Made by a program: the position numbers and the translations under genes | Notes under the pieces: generated by a model | The model's database searches: none | The model's input: only the letters and a program-made list of their open reading frames with translations | Told to the model about the DNA's origin: nothing | Shown here: in pieces, positions 1 to 8,551 of the stretch | Position numbering within the stretch: position 1 is the first letter of the stretch | How the letters are laid out: the number at the start of each line of letters is the position of its first letter | Assembly: GCA_038147155.1 (NCBI GenBank) | Contig: JAYQTA010000009.1 | Coordinates: 20,705-84,704, forward strand | Length of the DNA stretch: 64,000 nucleotides | Source: Australimonas brisbanensis | Lineage (GTDB): Bacteria > Chloroflexota > Dehalococcoidia > Lucifugimonadales > Australimonadaceae | Direction: 5' to 3'

Positions 1-666
1 GCCCCCTCCCTGCCCACCAACGAGGCGGCGCTGGAGCTGCTGGTGGAGGCCATCGCCAAAGCGGGCTACGAGCCGGGCGCGCAGATAGCGCTGGCGCTGG
101 ACGTGGCCTCCTCCGAGCTCTACCAGGACGGGCGCTACCGGCTGGAGCGCGAGGGGCGCACCCTCACCAGCGCTGAGATGGTGGACTACTACGAGGACTG
201 GGTCTCCCGCTACCCCATCGTCTCCATCGAGGACGGCCTGTTCGAGGACGACTGGGAGGGTTGGTCCCTCCTCACCCAGCGCCTGGGCGGGCGCGTGCAG
301 TTGGTGGGCGACGACCTGTTCACCACCAACACGGAGCGCATCGCCCGCGGCATCCGGGACGGGGCAGGGAATTCCGTCCTGGTCAAGCTGAACCAGATCG
401 GCACCCTCACCGAGACGCTGGAGGCCATCGCCATGGCTCAGGGCGCGGGATGGAGCGCGGTGATCTCCCACCGTTCCGGCGAGACGGAGGACACCACCAT
501 CGCGGACCTGGCCGTGGCCGTGGGCGCGGGGCAGATCAAAACCGGCGCCCCGGCGCGCTCGGAGCGGGTGGCCAAGTACAACCGGCTGCTGCGCATCGAG
601 GATGAGTTGGGGGCCGACGCCCGGTACGCGGGCGGAGCGCCCTTCGCCCGACTGGGTGGCCGTTAG
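1..666 (+). CDS. eno: Enolase, C-terminal part (5' end outside window)
   Basis: Enolase interconverts 2-phosphoglycerate and phosphoenolpyruvate in cytosolic glycolysis. The reading frame is open from base 1, so only about the last 221 residues are present. Visible family landmarks, in order, are SIEDGLFEDDW and LVGDDLFTTN (metal-binding region), LVKLNQIGT (catalytic Lys), ISHRSGETEDTTIADLAV (active-site loop) and QIKTGAPARSERVAKYN near the C-terminus. The end is a normal enolase C-terminus with a TAG stop. The glycolytic gene gap follows 92 bases downstream on the same strand but has its own promoter-like sequence. The identification is certain from the motifs; only the N-terminus is missing. 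Confidence 0.97.
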   Translation, partial: APSLPTNEAALELLVEAIAKAGYEPGAQIALALDVASSELYQDGRYRLEREGRTLTSAEMVDYYEDWVSRYPIVSIEDGLFEDDWEGWSLLTQRLGGRVQLVGDDLFTTNTERIARGIRDGAGNSVLVKLNQIGTLTETLEAIAMAQGAGWSAVISHRSGETEDTTIADLAVAVGAGQIKTGAPARSERVAKYNRLLRIEDELGADARYAGGAPFARLGGR

Positions 667-680
667 CCGGAAAGGTTGCG

Positions 681-709
681 TTGATTCGCCCCCGAGGGGG
701 CGCTAGCAT
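681..709 (+). promoter_or_regulatory. Probable gap promoter with an inverted repeat filling the spacer
   Basis: TTGATT (681-686) and TAGCAT (704-709) are separated by exactly 17 bases, a sigma-70/SigA-like arrangement. The spacer itself is an inverted repeat, CGCCCCC-GA-GGGGGCG (687-702). A transcript from about 716 would give gap a leader of about 43 bases that includes its ribosome site. The palindrome might instead be the end of the eno transcript, but it lacks a T tract. Confidence 0.6.
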
Positions 710-758
710 GGGACGCCCGCCGGTGAGCGGCGCCACGAACAACCCTGGAGGAGAGCGA

Positions 759-1772
759 ATGACCACGCGCATCGGCATCAACGGCTTCGGCCGCATCGGC
801 CGTCAGGTGCTGCGGGCAACCCTGGAGCGGCACCCGGACGAGCTGGAGGTGGTGGCGGTCAACGACCTGGCCAGCACCACCACCAACGCCCACCTGTTCA
901 AGTACGACACCAACTACGGCGTCTACCGTGGCGAGGTGAAGGCGGGTGAGGGGTCCATCTCCATCGATGGGCGCACCATCAAGTCGCTCTCCGAGCGCGA
1001 CCCGGCCAAGTTGCCGTGGGGCGATCTGGGCGTGGACCTGGTGGTGGAGTCCACGGGTATCTTCACCAACGCCGAGAAGGCCGCCGCGCACATCGAGGGC
1101 GGCGCCAAGAAGGTCATCATCTCCGCGCCCGCCACCAACGAGGACAAGACTCTGGTACTGGGCGTCAACGCCGACCAGTACGACAAGTCCAAGCACCACG
1201 TGGTCTCCAACGCCTCCTGCACCACCAACTGCGTGGCCCAGATGGTGAAGGTGCTCAACGATGCCTTCGGCATCCGCCACGGCCTGATGACCACGGTGCA
1301 CGCCTACACCAACGACCAGCAGATCCTCGACCAGACCCACCCCGACCTGCGCCGCGCCCGCGCTGCCGCGCAGAACATCATCCCCACCTCCACCGGCGCG
1401 GCCAAGGTGGTGGGTGTGGTGATCCCGGAGCTGAACGGCAAGATCCACGGCACCGCGCTGCGGGTACCCGTCTCCACGGGCTCCATCACCGACTTCACCG
1501 CGGACCTGGGCCGCAAGGTCACGGCCGACGAGGTGAACGCGGCGTTCAAGAAGGCGTCCGAGACGAACCTGGAGGGCATCCTCGCCTACACCGAGGACCC
1601 CATCGTCTCCTCGGACATCAAGATGAACCCGGCCTCCTGCATCTTCGACGCTCTGGCCACCATGGTGATGCAGGACGACATGGTGAAGATCTTCGGCTGG
1701 TACGACAACGAGTGGGGCTACTCCTGCCGCACGTCGGACCTGGCCGCCTTCATGGCCTCCAAGGGCTTCTAG
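759..1772 (+). CDS. gap: Glyceraldehyde-3-phosphate dehydrogenase, type I
   Basis: A 337-residue NAD(P)-dependent GAPDH that converts glyceraldehyde 3-phosphate to 1,3-bisphosphoglycerate. The Rossmann start RIGINGFGRIGRQVLR is at residues 4-19, the catalytic SNASCTTNC lies mid-protein, and the C-terminus has the typical WYDNEWGYSCR. The length is normal for the family. The ATG at 759 is chosen because the Rossmann strand begins three residues later and a strong ribosome site (CTGGAGGAGA) lies 8-15 bases upstream; the in-frame start at 681 lies in the promoter. It follows eno, so two lower-glycolysis genes are adjacent. A strong hairpin closes the transcript at 1800. Confidence 0.97.
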   Translation: MTTRIGINGFGRIGRQVLRATLERHPDELEVVAVNDLASTTTNAHLFKYDTNYGVYRGEVKAGEGSISIDGRTIKSLSERDPAKLPWGDLGVDLVVESTGIFTNAEKAAAHIEGGAKKVIISAPATNEDKTLVLGVNADQYDKSKHHVVSNASCTTNCVAQMVKVLNDAFGIRHGLMTTVHAYTNDQQILDQTHPDLRRARAAAQNIIPTSTGAAKVVGVVIPELNGKIHGTALRVPVSTGSITDFTADLGRKVTADEVNAAFKKASETNLEGILAYTEDPIVSSDIKMNPASCIFDALATMVMQDDMVKIFGWYDNEWGYSCRTSDLAAFMASKGF

Positions 1773-1799
1773 CCCTCCGGTACACCGATGCGGACGAGG

Positions 1800-1830
1800 G
1801 GCGGCGCTCAGGCGCCGCCCTCTCGCTTTC
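1800..1830 (+). terminator. Probable intrinsic terminator after gap
   Basis: GGCGGCGC (1800-1807), loop TCAG, and GCGCCGCC (1812-1819) form a perfect 8-bp GC stem. It is followed by a pyrimidine-rich tail (CTCTCGCTTTC) instead of a clean T run. It lies 28 bases after the gap stop, before the promoter of the next gene. Confidence 0.65.
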
Positions 1831-1848
1831 TCGCACACGGGAAGGGGC

Positions 1849-1875
1849 TTGTCCGGCGGGCCCGGCGGCTAGAAT
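1849..1875 (+). promoter_or_regulatory. Promoter-like sequence immediately before the YYY-protein gene
   Basis: TAGAAT (1870-1875) is an excellent -10 box. TTGTCC (1849-1854) lies 15 bases upstream, a short spacer, so the -35 is uncertain. Only nine bases separate the -10 box from the ATG at 1885, so the transcript would be leaderless or nearly so. Confidence 0.5.
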
Positions 1876-1884
1876 GGGCGCGCC

Positions 1885-4800
1885 ATGCAGCCCAACCGCG
1901 TCCGTCTCCCTCTCCCACCGCGCCAGCGCTGGCCCGCCCTGGCGGCGTTGGCGCTGGTGCTCCTAGCGCTGGCGCTGCGCCTGCCGGGCCTGGACTGGGA
2001 CGGCGGGCACTTCTTCCATCCCGACGAGCGGTCCATCTACCTGCGCGCCGAGCAGATGTACGACACGCTCACCGACACGCCCAACTGGAGGGCGGACGCC
2101 AACCGGGACTTCCCGTTGGACACGCCGGGCTGGCCCTCCCCGTCCACGTTCCTGGACCCGGACGCGAGTCCCCTGAACCCCCACTGGTTCCCCCTGGGCT
2201 CGGTGCTGATCTACGTGCTGGTGGCCGTGCGCTTCGTGCTCGAGGCGTTCATGGACCAGGTGCGCCTGCAGGACCTGGCCACGGCGGGCCGGACGCTGGC
2301 GGCCCTGGCCGATGCGGGCACCGTGGGGCTGCTGTTCCTGTTGGGCCGACGCCTGTTCGGCGCGCGGGTGGGCCTGCTGGCTGCTGCCCTGGCGGCGTGC
2401 AGTGTCGGGGCGATCCAGTTCGCCCACGTCTACCGGCCGGAGCCCTTCGTGGTGCCGCTGGCGCTGGGCCTGTTCTGGTGGCTGCTGAACCTGGCCGAGC
2501 GTGGCGGGCGGCGCGAGCACCTGATGGTGGGGTTGTTCGTGGGCCTCTCCTTCGCCCTGCGCGGCTCCTCGCTGCCCCTGCTGGCCCCGGTGGCGCTGGT
2601 GTACCTGGCGCTGGTGGCGCGCGAACCGCGCCGGTGGGGCAGGGTGGTGGGGGAGGGGCTGCGCGCCGCAGCGGTGGCGCTGGGCGTGTTCGCGCTCCTG
2701 CAGCCCTACGCGCTGCTGGACCTGGACAAGTACCTGGGCGATCTGGGCTGGGAGGCGATGATTGCCCGCACGGCGGGGCTGGTGCCCTACACCCTCCAGT
2801 ACGTGGGCACGCCACGCTGGGGGGTGTACGAGGTGAGCCAGTCGGCCCTCTGGTCGCTGGGCCTGCCCCTGGGCCTGGTGGCATGGGGGGGCCTCGCCAT
2901 CAGCGTGGTGGCAGGGCTGCGCCGCCCCCACCTGCGGGAGTGGGTGCTGCTTTCGTGGGTGCTGGCGGTGCTGCTCACCATCGTCCCCACCTTCGAGGTC
3001 AAGTTCCTGCGCTACGTTTCTCCGGTGCTGCCGGTGTTGGTGCTGCTGGGTGCGCGCTGGCTGCTGGCCGCACACGCCCTTGCGCGCGTGCGCTGGCCCG
3101 TGCTGGGACGCGCTGTGGTGGGGCTGGGCGTGTTGGTGCTGGCTGCCACGGCGTTCTACGCGCTGGCGTTCGTGGCGGCGTATGCGACGCCCCACCCCGC
3201 GGTGCAGGCGAGCACCTGGCTGCGCGAGCAGGTGAGCCCCGGCGCGCTGATCCTCACCGACAACCACTGGGACGAGGGCATCCCGGACCTGTTCGGCTTC
3301 CGGGTGGAGCAGCTGCCCGCCTACGAGTCTGACAACCCCGCCAAGACGGCGCGCTACGCCACGCTGCTGGCCGAGGCGAACGTCATCGTCGCCTACTCCA
3401 ACCGCCCGTGGGGTTCCATCGCGCGGGTGCCGGAGCGCTACCCGGTCACCGCCGCCTACTACCAGGCGTTGTTCGACGGGCGGTTGGGATATTCGCTCGA
3501 GGCTGCTTTCGCGCGCTATCCAGCGCTTGCGGGTGTGGCCTTCACCCATGACCCGTTCACCCGCGCCGGCGTCCAGGCCCCCGCCTCGCTGCCGGGACTC
3601 GATTCGCCCATCGCCCTGCACCTGGGCTGGGCCGACGAGAACGTGACCAACTACGACCGCCCGCTGGTGCTGGTGTGGCGCAACACGGGCCACCTGTCCG
3701 CGACCGACATAGCCATCCTGCTCAACAGCGGGGCCAACGCGGTGCCGGAGCCGCTGCTGCTCTCCGAGGCGGCGTGGGAGCGCCAGCAGGCATCGGGCTC
3801 GTGGAACTCCCTCTTCGCCCCCGGCGGCCTTAACGGGGCCCTCCCGTGGCTCGCCTGGCTCTTCGTGGTGGAGTTGGTGGGTCTTGCCGCGCTGCCCCTG
3901 GCCCTCTGGCTCACCCGTCCGGTGCCGGGGCTGGGGCCCTTCATCGCCCGTCCGCTCGGCCTGCTGGCCGTGGCGTGGGTGGCCTGGTGGGGGGCGAGCA
4001 TTGGCGTGTGGGACTTCGGCCGTGGCAGTGCGCTGGCGGGCGTGGGGCTGGTGGCCCTGGGTTCGGCAGGCGTGGTCTGGTCCCGTCGTGCGCGCTGGCG
4101 AGAGGTGGCTCGCCGCCACGCCCGCTCCGTGGCCTGGGCTGCGGCGCTGAGCGTGGGTGCCTTCGCCCTCTTCGCACTGATCCGCGCCGCCAATCCCGAC
4201 CTGTGGCACCCGTGGCGCGGGGGCGAGAAGCCTATGGACCTGGCGTACCTGACGGCGGTGATGCGCTCGGTGCGCTTCCCCGCCTACGACCCGTGGTACG
4301 CGGGCGGACAGCTCAACTACTACTACTTCGGCTTCGTCCTGGTGGGCGCGGTGGCCCGCGCTGCGGGCACGGTGCCCACGCTGGCGTACAACCTGGGCCT
4401 GGCCACCCTGGCCTCGTTCACCCTCACGGGGGCGTTCGGCGTTGGCATGGGGCTCGCCAGCGCCTGGCGCGTGAGGGCCGGGCTGCGCGTGAGCGCGCGC
4501 AGCACCCTGGTTGCCGGTGCCCTGGCCGCCGCGCTGGTGGGGGTGGTGGGCAACCTGGACGGGGTGGCCCAGCTGGCCCAGGGGCTGGGCCGCGTTATCA
4601 ATCAGCAGCCCTTCGGCGGGTTCGACTTCTGGCGCTCCTCACGGCTCATGCCGGGCGAGTGGGCCATCAACGAGTTCCCCTTCTGGACGTTCCTGTTCGG
4701 TGACCTGCACGCGCACCTGATGGCCCTGCCCGTGCAGGTGCTCACCGTGGCGCTGGCCGCAGCCGTGGCCCTCTCGGCCGGGGGCTCCTGGCGGGCCCTC

Positions 4801-6219
4801 GGCCCCCGCGTGGGCGCGCTGGCCGTGGTGGTGGGGAGTCTGGCGGCCATCAACACGTGGGATGTGCCCGCCTACGGATTGCTCTCCCTGGGCACGGTGG
4901 GCGCTGCGGTGGCGTTGCACCATCGGGGCCCCGTGCGCCCCATGACCGCGGTGCGCTGGGGCGCGTGGCTGGTGGGCATGTGGGCGCTGGCATACCTGGC
5001 CTGGGCCCCCTTCCACCTGCACTACGACGCCCCGTCCGGCGGGGTGGAGCCGGGGCGCTGGCGCACGGTGGCCTGGCAGTACGTGGCGATCCACGCAGTG
5101 GTGGCCTTCGGTGCGCTCTCGTGGCTCGCGGCGGTGAGCTGGCGCACCGAGGTGCGCCGCCGGGTGCTCACGCGCCTCGCGGCCCGGCGCGCGGCCGCGG
5201 CGGGGGTGGGCGCTGGCCTGGTGGCCGTGACGCTGTGGGTGGCGGCTCCGCCCCTGCGGGAGTGGACCACCTTCACCCTCCTGGTGCTGGTGCTGGCCGC
5301 CACGCTGGCGCAGGGCGTGCTGTGGGCGGCGCGTAGACGCCGGGAGCCCGAGGCGCCGGTGCGCCTCCTGGTGCTGGGCATGGCGGCCCTGGCGGTGGGC
5401 ATCGGCGCCGGGGTTGACCTGGTGCGGGTGACGCCCGACATCGACCGGATGAACACACTGTTCAAGTTGGGTCTGAACGCCTGGATGCTGTATGCCCTGG
5501 CGGGTGGGGTGGGCCTCTGGCACCTGTGGGCCACGGGCGCGTTGCGCCGGCGCACCGGGCCCCTGGGCCCCCTACGCAACGGTTGGCTCACCCTGGCGCT
5601 GGTACTGGGAGCGGCGGGGCTGGTGTACCCGGTCTGGGGCACGCTGGCGCGGGTGGACGACCGGTTCGACACCGGCGTGGGGCTCACCCTGGATGGGGAG
5701 GCCTACCTGCGGACGGCGGTCTACGGCGACCCCGGCCCCGCCGACACCCAGGCCGACGACGTGCGCTACCCACTGGCGGACGATGCCGAAGCGCTCGCCT
5801 ACCTGCGTGAACACGCTGCGGGTACGCCGGTGGTGCTGGAGGCGGCGTACCGGCACGGTTATCGCTGGTACCCGCGGGTGGCCGCCTACACGGGCCTGCC
5901 GGTGGTGGTGGGCTGGGAGTGGCACCAGGAGCAGCAGCGGGGCGACGGCGGGCGCGTCACCCGCAACGTGCGCGCGCGTCTGGCGGACGTGGAGACGGCC
6001 TACGCCACCACCTCGGACGAGGCGCTGCGTGCGGTGCTGGCCCGCTACGTTGTGGACTACATCTACCTGGGGCCGACGGAACGCGCCTACTTCCCGGGGC
6101 CGGGCCTGGCCAAGTTCGATGCGCTGGTGGGCAGGGGGCTGGAGGTGTTCTTCACCAACGGCCAGGTGCACATCTACCGGGTGGACGATGCATGGCGGGA
6201 TAAGTCTGACGGTGTGTAA
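1885..6219 (+). CDS. Large polytopic membrane protein: PMT/ArnT-like half plus DUF2298 (Chlor_Arch_YYY) half
   Basis: A 1444-residue integral membrane protein with many hydrophobic helices. The N-terminal half resembles family-39-type glycosyltransferases, with a first extracytoplasmic loop rich in Asp/Glu and His (HFFHPDERS near residue 38). The C-terminal half (from about residue 680) is DUF2298, with the naming motif LNYYYFGF near residue 811 and FGDLHAHLMALP near residue 936. The very C-terminus is soluble and lies beyond the last helix. The family is known from Chloroflexota and archaea and its reaction is not established; transfer of a lipid-linked sugar to surface polymers is an inference from the PMT-like half. 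The gene stands alone between gap and a small membrane protein gene and ends in TAA, a rare stop here. Confidence 0.85.
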   Translation: MQPNRVRLPLPPRQRWPALAALALVLLALALRLPGLDWDGGHFFHPDERSIYLRAEQMYDTLTDTPNWRADANRDFPLDTPGWPSPSTFLDPDASPLNPHWFPLGSVLIYVLVAVRFVLEAFMDQVRLQDLATAGRTLAALADAGTVGLLFLLGRRLFGARVGLLAAALAACSVGAIQFAHVYRPEPFVVPLALGLFWWLLNLAERGGRREHLMVGLFVGLSFALRGSSLPLLAPVALVYLALVAREPRRWGRVVGEGLRAAAVALGVFALLQPYALLDLDKYLGDLGWEAMIARTAGLVPYTLQYVGTPRWGVYEVSQSALWSLGLPLGLVAWGGLAISVVAGLRRPHLREWVLLSWVLAVLLTIVPTFEVKFLRYVSPVLPVLVLLGARWLLAAHALARVRWPVLGRAVVGLGVLVLAATAFYALAFVAAYATPHPAVQASTWLREQVSPGALILTDNHWDEGIPDLFGFRVEQLPAYESDNPAKTARYATLLAEANVIVAYSNRPWGSIARVPERYPVTAAYYQALFDGRLGYSLEAAFARYPALAGVAFTHDPFTRAGVQAPASLPGLDSPIALHLGWADENVTNYDRPLVLVWRNTGHLSATDIAILLNSGANAVPEPLLLSEAAWERQQASGSWNSLFAPGGLNGALPWLAWLFVVELVGLAALPLALWLTRPVPGLGPFIARPLGLLAVAWVAWWGASIGVWDFGRGSALAGVGLVALGSAGVVWSRRARWREVARRHARSVAWAAALSVGAFALFALIRAANPDLWHPWRGGEKPMDLAYLTAVMRSVRFPAYDPWYAGGQLNYYYFGFVLVGAVARAAGTVPTLAYNLGLATLASFTLTGAFGVGMGLASAWRVRAGLRVSARSTLVAGALAAALVGVVGNLDGVAQLAQGLGRVINQQPFGGFDFWRSSRLMPGEWAINEFPFWTFLFGDLHAHLMALPVQVLTVALAAAVALSAGGSWRALGPRVGALAVVVGSLAAINTWDVPAYGLLSLGTVGAAVALHHRGPVRPMTAVRWGAWLVGMWALAYLAWAPFHLHYDAPSGGVEPGRWRTVAWQYVAIHAVVAFGALSWLAAVSWRTEVRRRVLTRLAARRAAAAGVGAGLVAVTLWVAAPPLREWTTFTLLVLVLAATLAQGVLWAARRRREPEAPVRLLVLGMAALAVGIGAGVDLVRVTPDIDRMNTLFKLGLNAWMLYALAGGVGLWHLWATGALRRRTGPLGPLRNGWLTLALVLGAAGLVYPVWGTLARVDDRFDTGVGLTLDGEAYLRTAVYGDPGPADTQADDVRYPLADDAEALAYLREHAAGTPVVLEAAYRHGYRWYPRVAAYTGLPVVVGWEWHQEQQRGDGGRVTRNVRARLADVETAYATTSDEALRAVLARYVVDYIYLGPTERAYFPGPGLAKFDALVGRGLEVFFTNGQVHIYRVDDAWRDKSDGV

Positions 6220-6286
6220 GATGAACGAGGCTTGCACGGGAGTGCTAGGCTAGGAGCGCACCAAACGCCGGTGCGGGGAGACCAAC

Positions 6287-6616
6287 ATGGAGCAGGCGGC
6301 TGACATCGCGACCCTGGTACGGGACATCCTCATCAGCGTCTACCTGCTGGCGGGTGTGCTCATCACCCTGGTGCTGGGGGTGATGGCCTTCCTGGTGTTC
6401 AAGGGTGTGCTGGGCCTCACCCACAAGGCGGGCGAGACGCTGGAGAACGTGAGCAAGGTGTCCGAGGCCGCGGTGGAGCACATCGTGGAGCCGCTGTCCG
6501 AGGGCGTCTCCTTCTCCTCCAGCGTGGGCAACGCCGTGGGATTCGCCTCCGGGTTCATCTCCGGGCTCATGGGCAAGCGCCCCGGCGGCGGCAAGGACAA
6601 GAAGAAGAAGCGCTAG
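6287..6616 (+). CDS. Small single-pass membrane protein, unknown function
   Basis: A 109-residue protein with one strong transmembrane segment at about residues 12-40. It is followed by an amphipathic, possibly coiled stretch (residues 45-70), a Ser/Gly-rich hydrophobic patch and a very basic tail (KDKKKKR at the end). I do not recognise a named family; the shape resembles YtxH-type or DUF948-type small envelope proteins. The ATG at 6287 is preceded by GGGGAGACC. It lies 67 bases after the YYY-protein gene and may be co-transcribed with it. Its TAG overlaps the TAG of the convergent pheA through a shared CTAG at 6613-6616. Confidence 0.75.
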   Translation: MEQAADIATLVRDILISVYLLAGVLITLVLGVMAFLVFKGVLGLTHKAGETLENVSKVSEAAVEHIVEPLSEGVSFSSSVGNAVGFASGFISGLMGKRPGGGKDKKKKR

Positions 6617-7440
6617 GCGGCGGGCTTGAAGCGCGGGTAGGAGCCGAACACCTTCAGGTGTGAGACGCGCCCGCGCACCCGCTCCAGCACCGTCGCGACC
6701 GCCGGGTCCGAGCGGTGCCCCACCAGGTCCATGAGGAAGTAGTAGCGCCCCAGCCCCAGCCGGGTGGGGCGTGATTCCACCTTGGCCAGGTTGATGCCGG
6801 ACTGGGTGAACTCGCCCATCACTCCGTACAGCTGGCCGGGCTTGTCCTCCTCGAAGGTGAAGGCGATGGAGGTCTTGTCGTCACCCGTGGGCGGGGCGTC
6901 CTGGCGCGCCACCACCACGAAGCGGGTGGCGTTGGAATCGTCGTCCTGGATGCCCTGCGCCAGCACCTGCGCCCCGTACAGCGCCGCCGCGCCCAGTGGT
7001 GCGATGGCCGCCGCGGGCACCTCGGCGTTCATGGCCTGCTCCACCGACCCCGCCGTGCTCAGGGAGGGTGCCAACTCCGCGTTGGGGAGCAACCGCTCCA
7101 GGTAGCCCTTGCACTGGCCCAGTGCCTGGGGGTGGGAGTAGACCCGGCTCACCTGCTCGAGCCGCACGCCGGGTGCGGCCATGAGGTTGTGGACGACGGG
7201 GATCACCACCTCGGCGGTGATGGCGAGCCCCTCCCCGTGCAGCAGCAGGTCCAGCGTCTCGGTGACCGCGCCCTGGAGGGAGTTCTCGATGGGCAGCGCG
7301 GCCCGTTCGGCACTTCCGTCCCGCACGGCCTGGGCCGAGGCGGTGATGGTCGGGTAGGCCACCAGCTCCGCGTCCGGCGCGTGCAGCGCCGCCGCCTGCT
7401 CGGTGAAGGTGCCCGCGGGGCCCAGGTGCGCGATGCGCAT
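6613..7440 (-). CDS. pheA: Prephenate dehydratase with C-terminal ACT domain
   Basis: This enzyme converts prephenate to phenylpyruvate in phenylalanine synthesis. The 275-residue product starts MRIAHLGPAGTFTEQAA, the classic PDT opening, and has the periplasmic-binding-protein-like fold through about residue 180. LPIENSLQGAV is the conserved PIENS loop and SNATRFVVVAR contains the catalytic Thr-Arg-Phe. The C-terminal ACT domain, including GVMGEFTQSGINLAKVESRP, is the Phe-binding regulatory part. The ATG at 7440 lies two bases from the stop of the upstream TrkA-type gene, so pheA appears to be the last gene of the potassium-transport operon, an odd pairing. No chorismate mutase domain is fused. 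Confidence 0.95.
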   Translation of the reverse strand: MRIAHLGPAGTFTEQAAALHAPDAELVAYPTITASAQAVRDGSAERAALPIENSLQGAVTETLDLLLHGEGLAITAEVVIPVVHNLMAAPGVRLEQVSRVYSHPQALGQCKGYLERLLPNAELAPSLSTAGSVEQAMNAEVPAAAIAPLGAAALYGAQVLAQGIQDDDSNATRFVVVARQDAPPTGDDKTSIAFTFEEDKPGQLYGVMGEFTQSGINLAKVESRPTRLGLGRYYFLMDLVGHRSDPAVATVLERVRGRVSHLKVFGSYPRFKPAA

Positions 7441-7442
7441 GT

Positions 7443-8123
7443 CTACGCGCCCCCCGTGAGCGCCTGCCACAGCGCGCCCTCGCGGTCGGGTGGGGTGATG
7501 GCGACCACCTCGTCGTTGGCCTCGATGGGCGGGCAGTCGGCCAGGGAGCGCAGCTCGCCCTCGCGGCTCACCACCGCCGCCAGCACCGTGCCGGAGGGCA
7601 GCGCCAACTCGCCGGGGATGCGGCCTACCACGGGCGAGCCCGGGGGGATGCGCACACACACGATGCCTGCCGAGGCGCCCGAGGGGGAGATGCCGTGGAG
7701 CTGGAGCACGTGCACCAGCGGCCCGCCGGTGAGCCCCTCTTCCATCGTGGCCAGGATCAGCTCGGTGGTGGAGATGGTCACGTCCACCCCCAGCGCCTTC
7801 AACAGGGGCACGTTGGCCGGGTCCGTCACCACGGCGATGGTGCGCGGCACCTGGTAGGACCACTTGGCCACCTGGCAGGCCATCAGGTTCACGGCGTCCG
7901 CCCCGGTGGAGGCGATGAGGATGTCGCAGCGCTTGGCGCCCGCCTCCCCCAGCACCGTGGGCTCGGTGCCGTCGGAGGAGATGACGATGCCGCCGAACTC
8001 ATCCCGGGCGGCGTCCGCGCGGCCGGAGTCGCGCTCCACCACCACCACCTCGTGGCCCGCCGCCAGCAGCTCGCGGGTTAGATAGTAGCCGATCTTGCCC
8101 GAGCCGACCACGATGATGAACAT
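7443..8123 (-). CDS. TrkA-type (RCK) potassium-transport regulatory protein, N and C domains
   Basis: A 226-residue cytosolic gating subunit. It has a Rossmann TrkA-N/RCK domain with VVGSGKIGYYLTREL at the N-terminus and an acidic strand end (VVVVERD) expected to bind the adenine ribose. A second region, residues about 140-225, resembles TrkA-C, with ITPPDREGAL at its end. Such proteins bind NAD(H) or ATP/ADP and gate TrkH/KtrB channels. It is the third TrkA-type gene of the operon, immediately followed by pheA and preceded by a TrkA-N-only gene with two bases between them, indicating translational coupling. Which of the three regulators is paired with TrkH cannot be told from sequence alone. 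Confidence 0.88.
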   Translation of the reverse strand: MFIIVVGSGKIGYYLTRELLAAGHEVVVVERDSGRADAARDEFGGIVISSDGTEPTVLGEAGAKRCDILIASTGADAVNLMACQVAKWSYQVPRTIAVVTDPANVPLLKALGVDVTISTTELILATMEEGLTGGPLVHVLQLHGISPSGASAGIVCVRIPPGSPVVGRIPGELALPSGTVLAAVVSREGELRSLADCPPIEANDEVVAITPPDREGALWQALTGGA

Positions 8124-8125
8124 GG

Positions 8126-8539
8126 CTATGCGTCCAGCGCCTGGGTGACCAGGTCGGTCATGATCTGGGAGGGGCTCACGGTGCGCAGCCCCAGTTCCTC
8201 GTACATCTGCTGGCGGATCGGGTCGTTCACCCGGCAGACCACGTGGGGCACCCTGAAGGTGACCTGCGCCGTCTGGGCCGCCAGGGCGTTGGTGGTGTCC
8301 TGGCCCGTGAGGGCAGCGAAGGAGTCCACCGACTCGATGCCGTCGCGGCGCAGCTCATCGTGCGAGGTGCCGTCGCCCAGCACCATGGTCAGGCCCGGCT
8401 GCTCGGTGAGGCGTCGGAAATTCTCCGCCTCCAGGTCCAGTATCACCACCTCGTCGCCCCGCTCTAGCAACGCCTTGGTCACCATGGCGCCCAGGCGTCC
8501 ACATCCCACGATGAGCACCTTCTTGCCGCCGCTAGCCAC
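8126..8539 (-). CDS. TrkA-N domain protein (RCK half only)
   Basis: A 137-residue protein holding just a Rossmann TrkA-N domain: VLIVGCGRLGAMVTKALL at residues 8-25, the acidic strand VVILDLE, and the usual GDGTSHDELRRDGI block. It lacks a C-terminal ligand-binding domain, so it may pair with the neighbouring 226-residue TrkA protein as a split or heteromeric ring subunit (inference). It follows the usp gene by 12 bases. The length is about that of an isolated TrkA-N domain, so it need not be a truncation. Confidence 0.85.
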   Translation of the reverse strand: MASGGKKVLIVGCGRLGAMVTKALLERGDEVVILDLEAENFRRLTEQPGLTMVLGDGTSHDELRRDGIESVDSFAALTGQDTTNALAAQTAQVTFRVPHVVCRVNDPIRQQMYEELGLRTVSPSQIMTDLVTQALDA

Positions 8540-8551
8540 CCTGCGCCTCCC

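Noticed and set aside
687..702. Simple terminator for eno
   Set aside because: No T tract and a two-base loop; its placement between matched -35 and -10 boxes favours a promoter element, though termination is not excluded.
663..4209. Very long open frames on the strand opposite to gap and the YYY-protein gene
   Set aside because: They are mirror frames of GC-rich coding DNA, with His/Arg/Gly-biased translations and no family motif.
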